Assembly: GCA_003255065.1 (NCBI GenBank)
Contig: QAOA01005024.1
Coordinates: 412,126-476,125 of the forward strand
Source of the DNA: Cercis canadensis
Lineage: Eukaryota; Streptophyta; Magnoliopsida; Fabales; Fabaceae
Reading direction: 5' to 3'
DNA length: 64,000 nucleotides
Shown here: positions 62,630 through 64,000 of the stretch, piece after piece
How the letters are laid out: every line of letters starts with the position of its first letter
Position numbering within the stretch: the first letter of the stretch is position 1
Translations under genes and position numbers: made by a program
The notes under the pieces: generated by a model
Databases searched by the model: none
Told to the model about the DNA's origin: nothing
The model's input: the letters and a program-made list of their open reading frames with translations, nothing else

Positions 62630-63144
62630 CTATACAAGATTATTAAGCACCATGGCAACAAATAGCATAGCCAACACCCAACAAATTAATTTCAATCTTC
62701 TAATTCGCTTCTCATAGTTGATGCACTTTTTCCTCATTTGTTCCAAAACTCTGCTCTCATTCACCCTTGCGTTCCCCTCATCTAGCCATTTAAAGAAATC
62801 ACAACCAAGAGAGGGATCCTGCATTCAGCATTTTCACTATATGTTAGTAACAAGTTCTCTTTAATAGCTTCCCCTGCAAATAAGTAAAAAATTCAGTTTA
62901 AATTTGCATGAAGAATACTTACTTTCCAAAGAGGACACCTCCAAAATGGTCGCCCAAAATTCTTCTTTGTCCATGATGTCAGCAACAATGGCTTCTTCCC
63001 ACATTGACATTCAAATGGTACTTGGTCACTATTGATGTTCTGTGCACTGGACCCACTACAGCTGCCACTAGTCACATTCTAACTAACATCAGGAATAGTT
63101 TGGCCATGCTTGTTTGGGTTTCCAGCTTCAGCCTTCCCACTCAT
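62630..63144 (-). pseudogene. GRF-type zinc finger protein with premature stop
   Basis: On the reverse strand, exon 1 is 63144-62923 and exon 2 is 62818-62630, joined by a gtaagt donor and a TGCAG acceptor in phase. The product would be 136 residues: MSGKAEAG start, a GRF zinc finger (CQCGKKPLLLTSWT, NFGRPFWRCP, then GCDFFKWLDEG in exon 2), a short coiled-coil and a C-terminal hydrophobic segment (LICWVLAMLFVAMVL). An in-frame TAG at codon 22 interrupts it, and no other ATG lies between the stop and the finger. Plant GRF finger proteins of this kind often occur near MULE transposons, so it may belong to the neighbouring element. Function unknown. Confidence 0.75.
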
Positions 63145-64000
63145 GGTACACAAACACTGATTTAGAAACAAATTAAAGAATTTTGGCATATAAGTGAAAG
63201 ACTTGATTATTACCTTTAGAAATATGCTTAATTAGAGAGAGAATATATATATATGCATAAATCTATGTATAAGAAAAAAATCCTTTCACACTTAGAAATA
63301 TCATATTTCCTGATAAAGAGACACAAATCATTAGCAGTGTACTGCCAAATGGAACAATATTAAAATCCTTTGTCCAGAAAGAGAAGAAACTTTCATGCTT
63401 ACCTTAATTTCAATAACGTACCTCTTCAACTATTCCCTGAATAAATTGATTCAATGTTAGATATTGGATTTTATTCCTCACAAGGATGTGATGTCTATAA
63501 TCGTATACAGCTTCATAACAAGCGAAAACTGGAAAGGCAGCCAACATTACAACATAAGCTCTAAGAAAAGAATACTACTATGCACATTATAGAATGCCGT
63601 TTAGTGGCATTTTTCATGGTTTGGGTGCCTAATCTAGACAAGGTTTACACAGCTTCATAACCAAAAGGCAATGCATTGTTGATGTCAACAATTTGGAAAG
63701 GTTTGCTACAAGCAGTATGCTTTGCATCTTATTATTAAATTTTAGTTGTTTTCATGTATAGAGCAAATGAAAATACACATATCGGTGCAACAGTCCACCA
63801 TAAGATTGCATGTAGTCCACCATAAACACAAAATTAAACCTTCCTGTTCATTCTTATTATACATTCTCCAAAGCCCAAAACTAAGTTAGCTACTATTTTT
63901 TGAATAATATCAAAAGTATCCTACTAATATCTACACTACAATCACATCTCTGAAAGCTAAAATCCACTTATAAAAAAATGAAATAGAAAAAAAAAAAAAA
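63145..64000. other. Intergenic region, no gene
   Basis: AT-rich sequence with a short (TA)n stretch near 63245 and a terminal A run at the window edge. No gene or element recognised; upstream sequence of the GRF gene may lie here. Confidence 0.5.

Overview
The window is plant nuclear DNA from a eudicot, probably a legume. The reasons are TIR-NBS-LRR (TNL) immune receptor genes, which grasses lack, AT-rich introns and intergenic DNA, and plant hAT, MULE and LTR-type transposable elements. The legume call rests on the general look of the TNLs and is an inference. Five single N bases, all inside poly-A/T runs, mark assembly uncertainties.

The core is a tandem array of five TNL genes, all on the + strand: TNL1 (5682-9719), TNL2 (14553-18753), TNL3 (28044-32257), TNL4 (36993-41215) and TNL5 (49529-53785). 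All five have intact reading frames of about 1180-1200 residues. They share one exon plan: TIR / NB-ARC / first LRR exon / LRR exon of exactly 945 bases / C-terminal jelly-roll (C-JID). TNL1 has lost the last intron. TNL2 has an E-to-Q change at the TIR NADase glutamate and MHN in place of MHD, while keeping an open frame. All five end in the same basic tail containing KRRK. Intergenic DNA was duplicated together with the genes, so later insertions can be dated and delimited by comparing paralogous flanks.

Between TNL2 and TNL3 lies a complete hAT transposon (20890-26916) with an 8-bp target site duplication, imperfect terminal inverted repeats and an intact transposase. Upstream of its transposase it carries four in-phase exons of a CTP synthase gene and one exon of a SAPS-domain (PP6/SIT4 phosphatase-associated) gene, with introns or splice sites kept. 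This is gene-fragment capture by an apparently autonomous hAT element. The matching TNL3 flank (35880-35887) looks like the empty site.

Other insertions: a 959-bp solo LTR upstream of TNL1, a 115-bp insertion with 8-bp duplication upstream of TNL4, two foldback elements (46461-46876 with a 9-bp duplication; 54056-54543), CACTA-like termini in the TNL3 and TNL4 flanks, and two decayed copies of a FIS1 (mitochondrial/peroxisomal fission) exon.

The right end (55.7-63.2 kb) is transposon-rich: a MULE (MuDR-type) transposase pseudogene with PB1-like, MuDR, partial DDE, SWIM and zinc-knuckle parts, and a reverse-strand GRF zinc-finger gene with a premature stop. No rRNA, tRNA or CRISPR feature was seen. 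The genes most likely to act in the host are the TNLs, intracellular receptors for pathogen effectors; their ligands cannot be read from the sequence.
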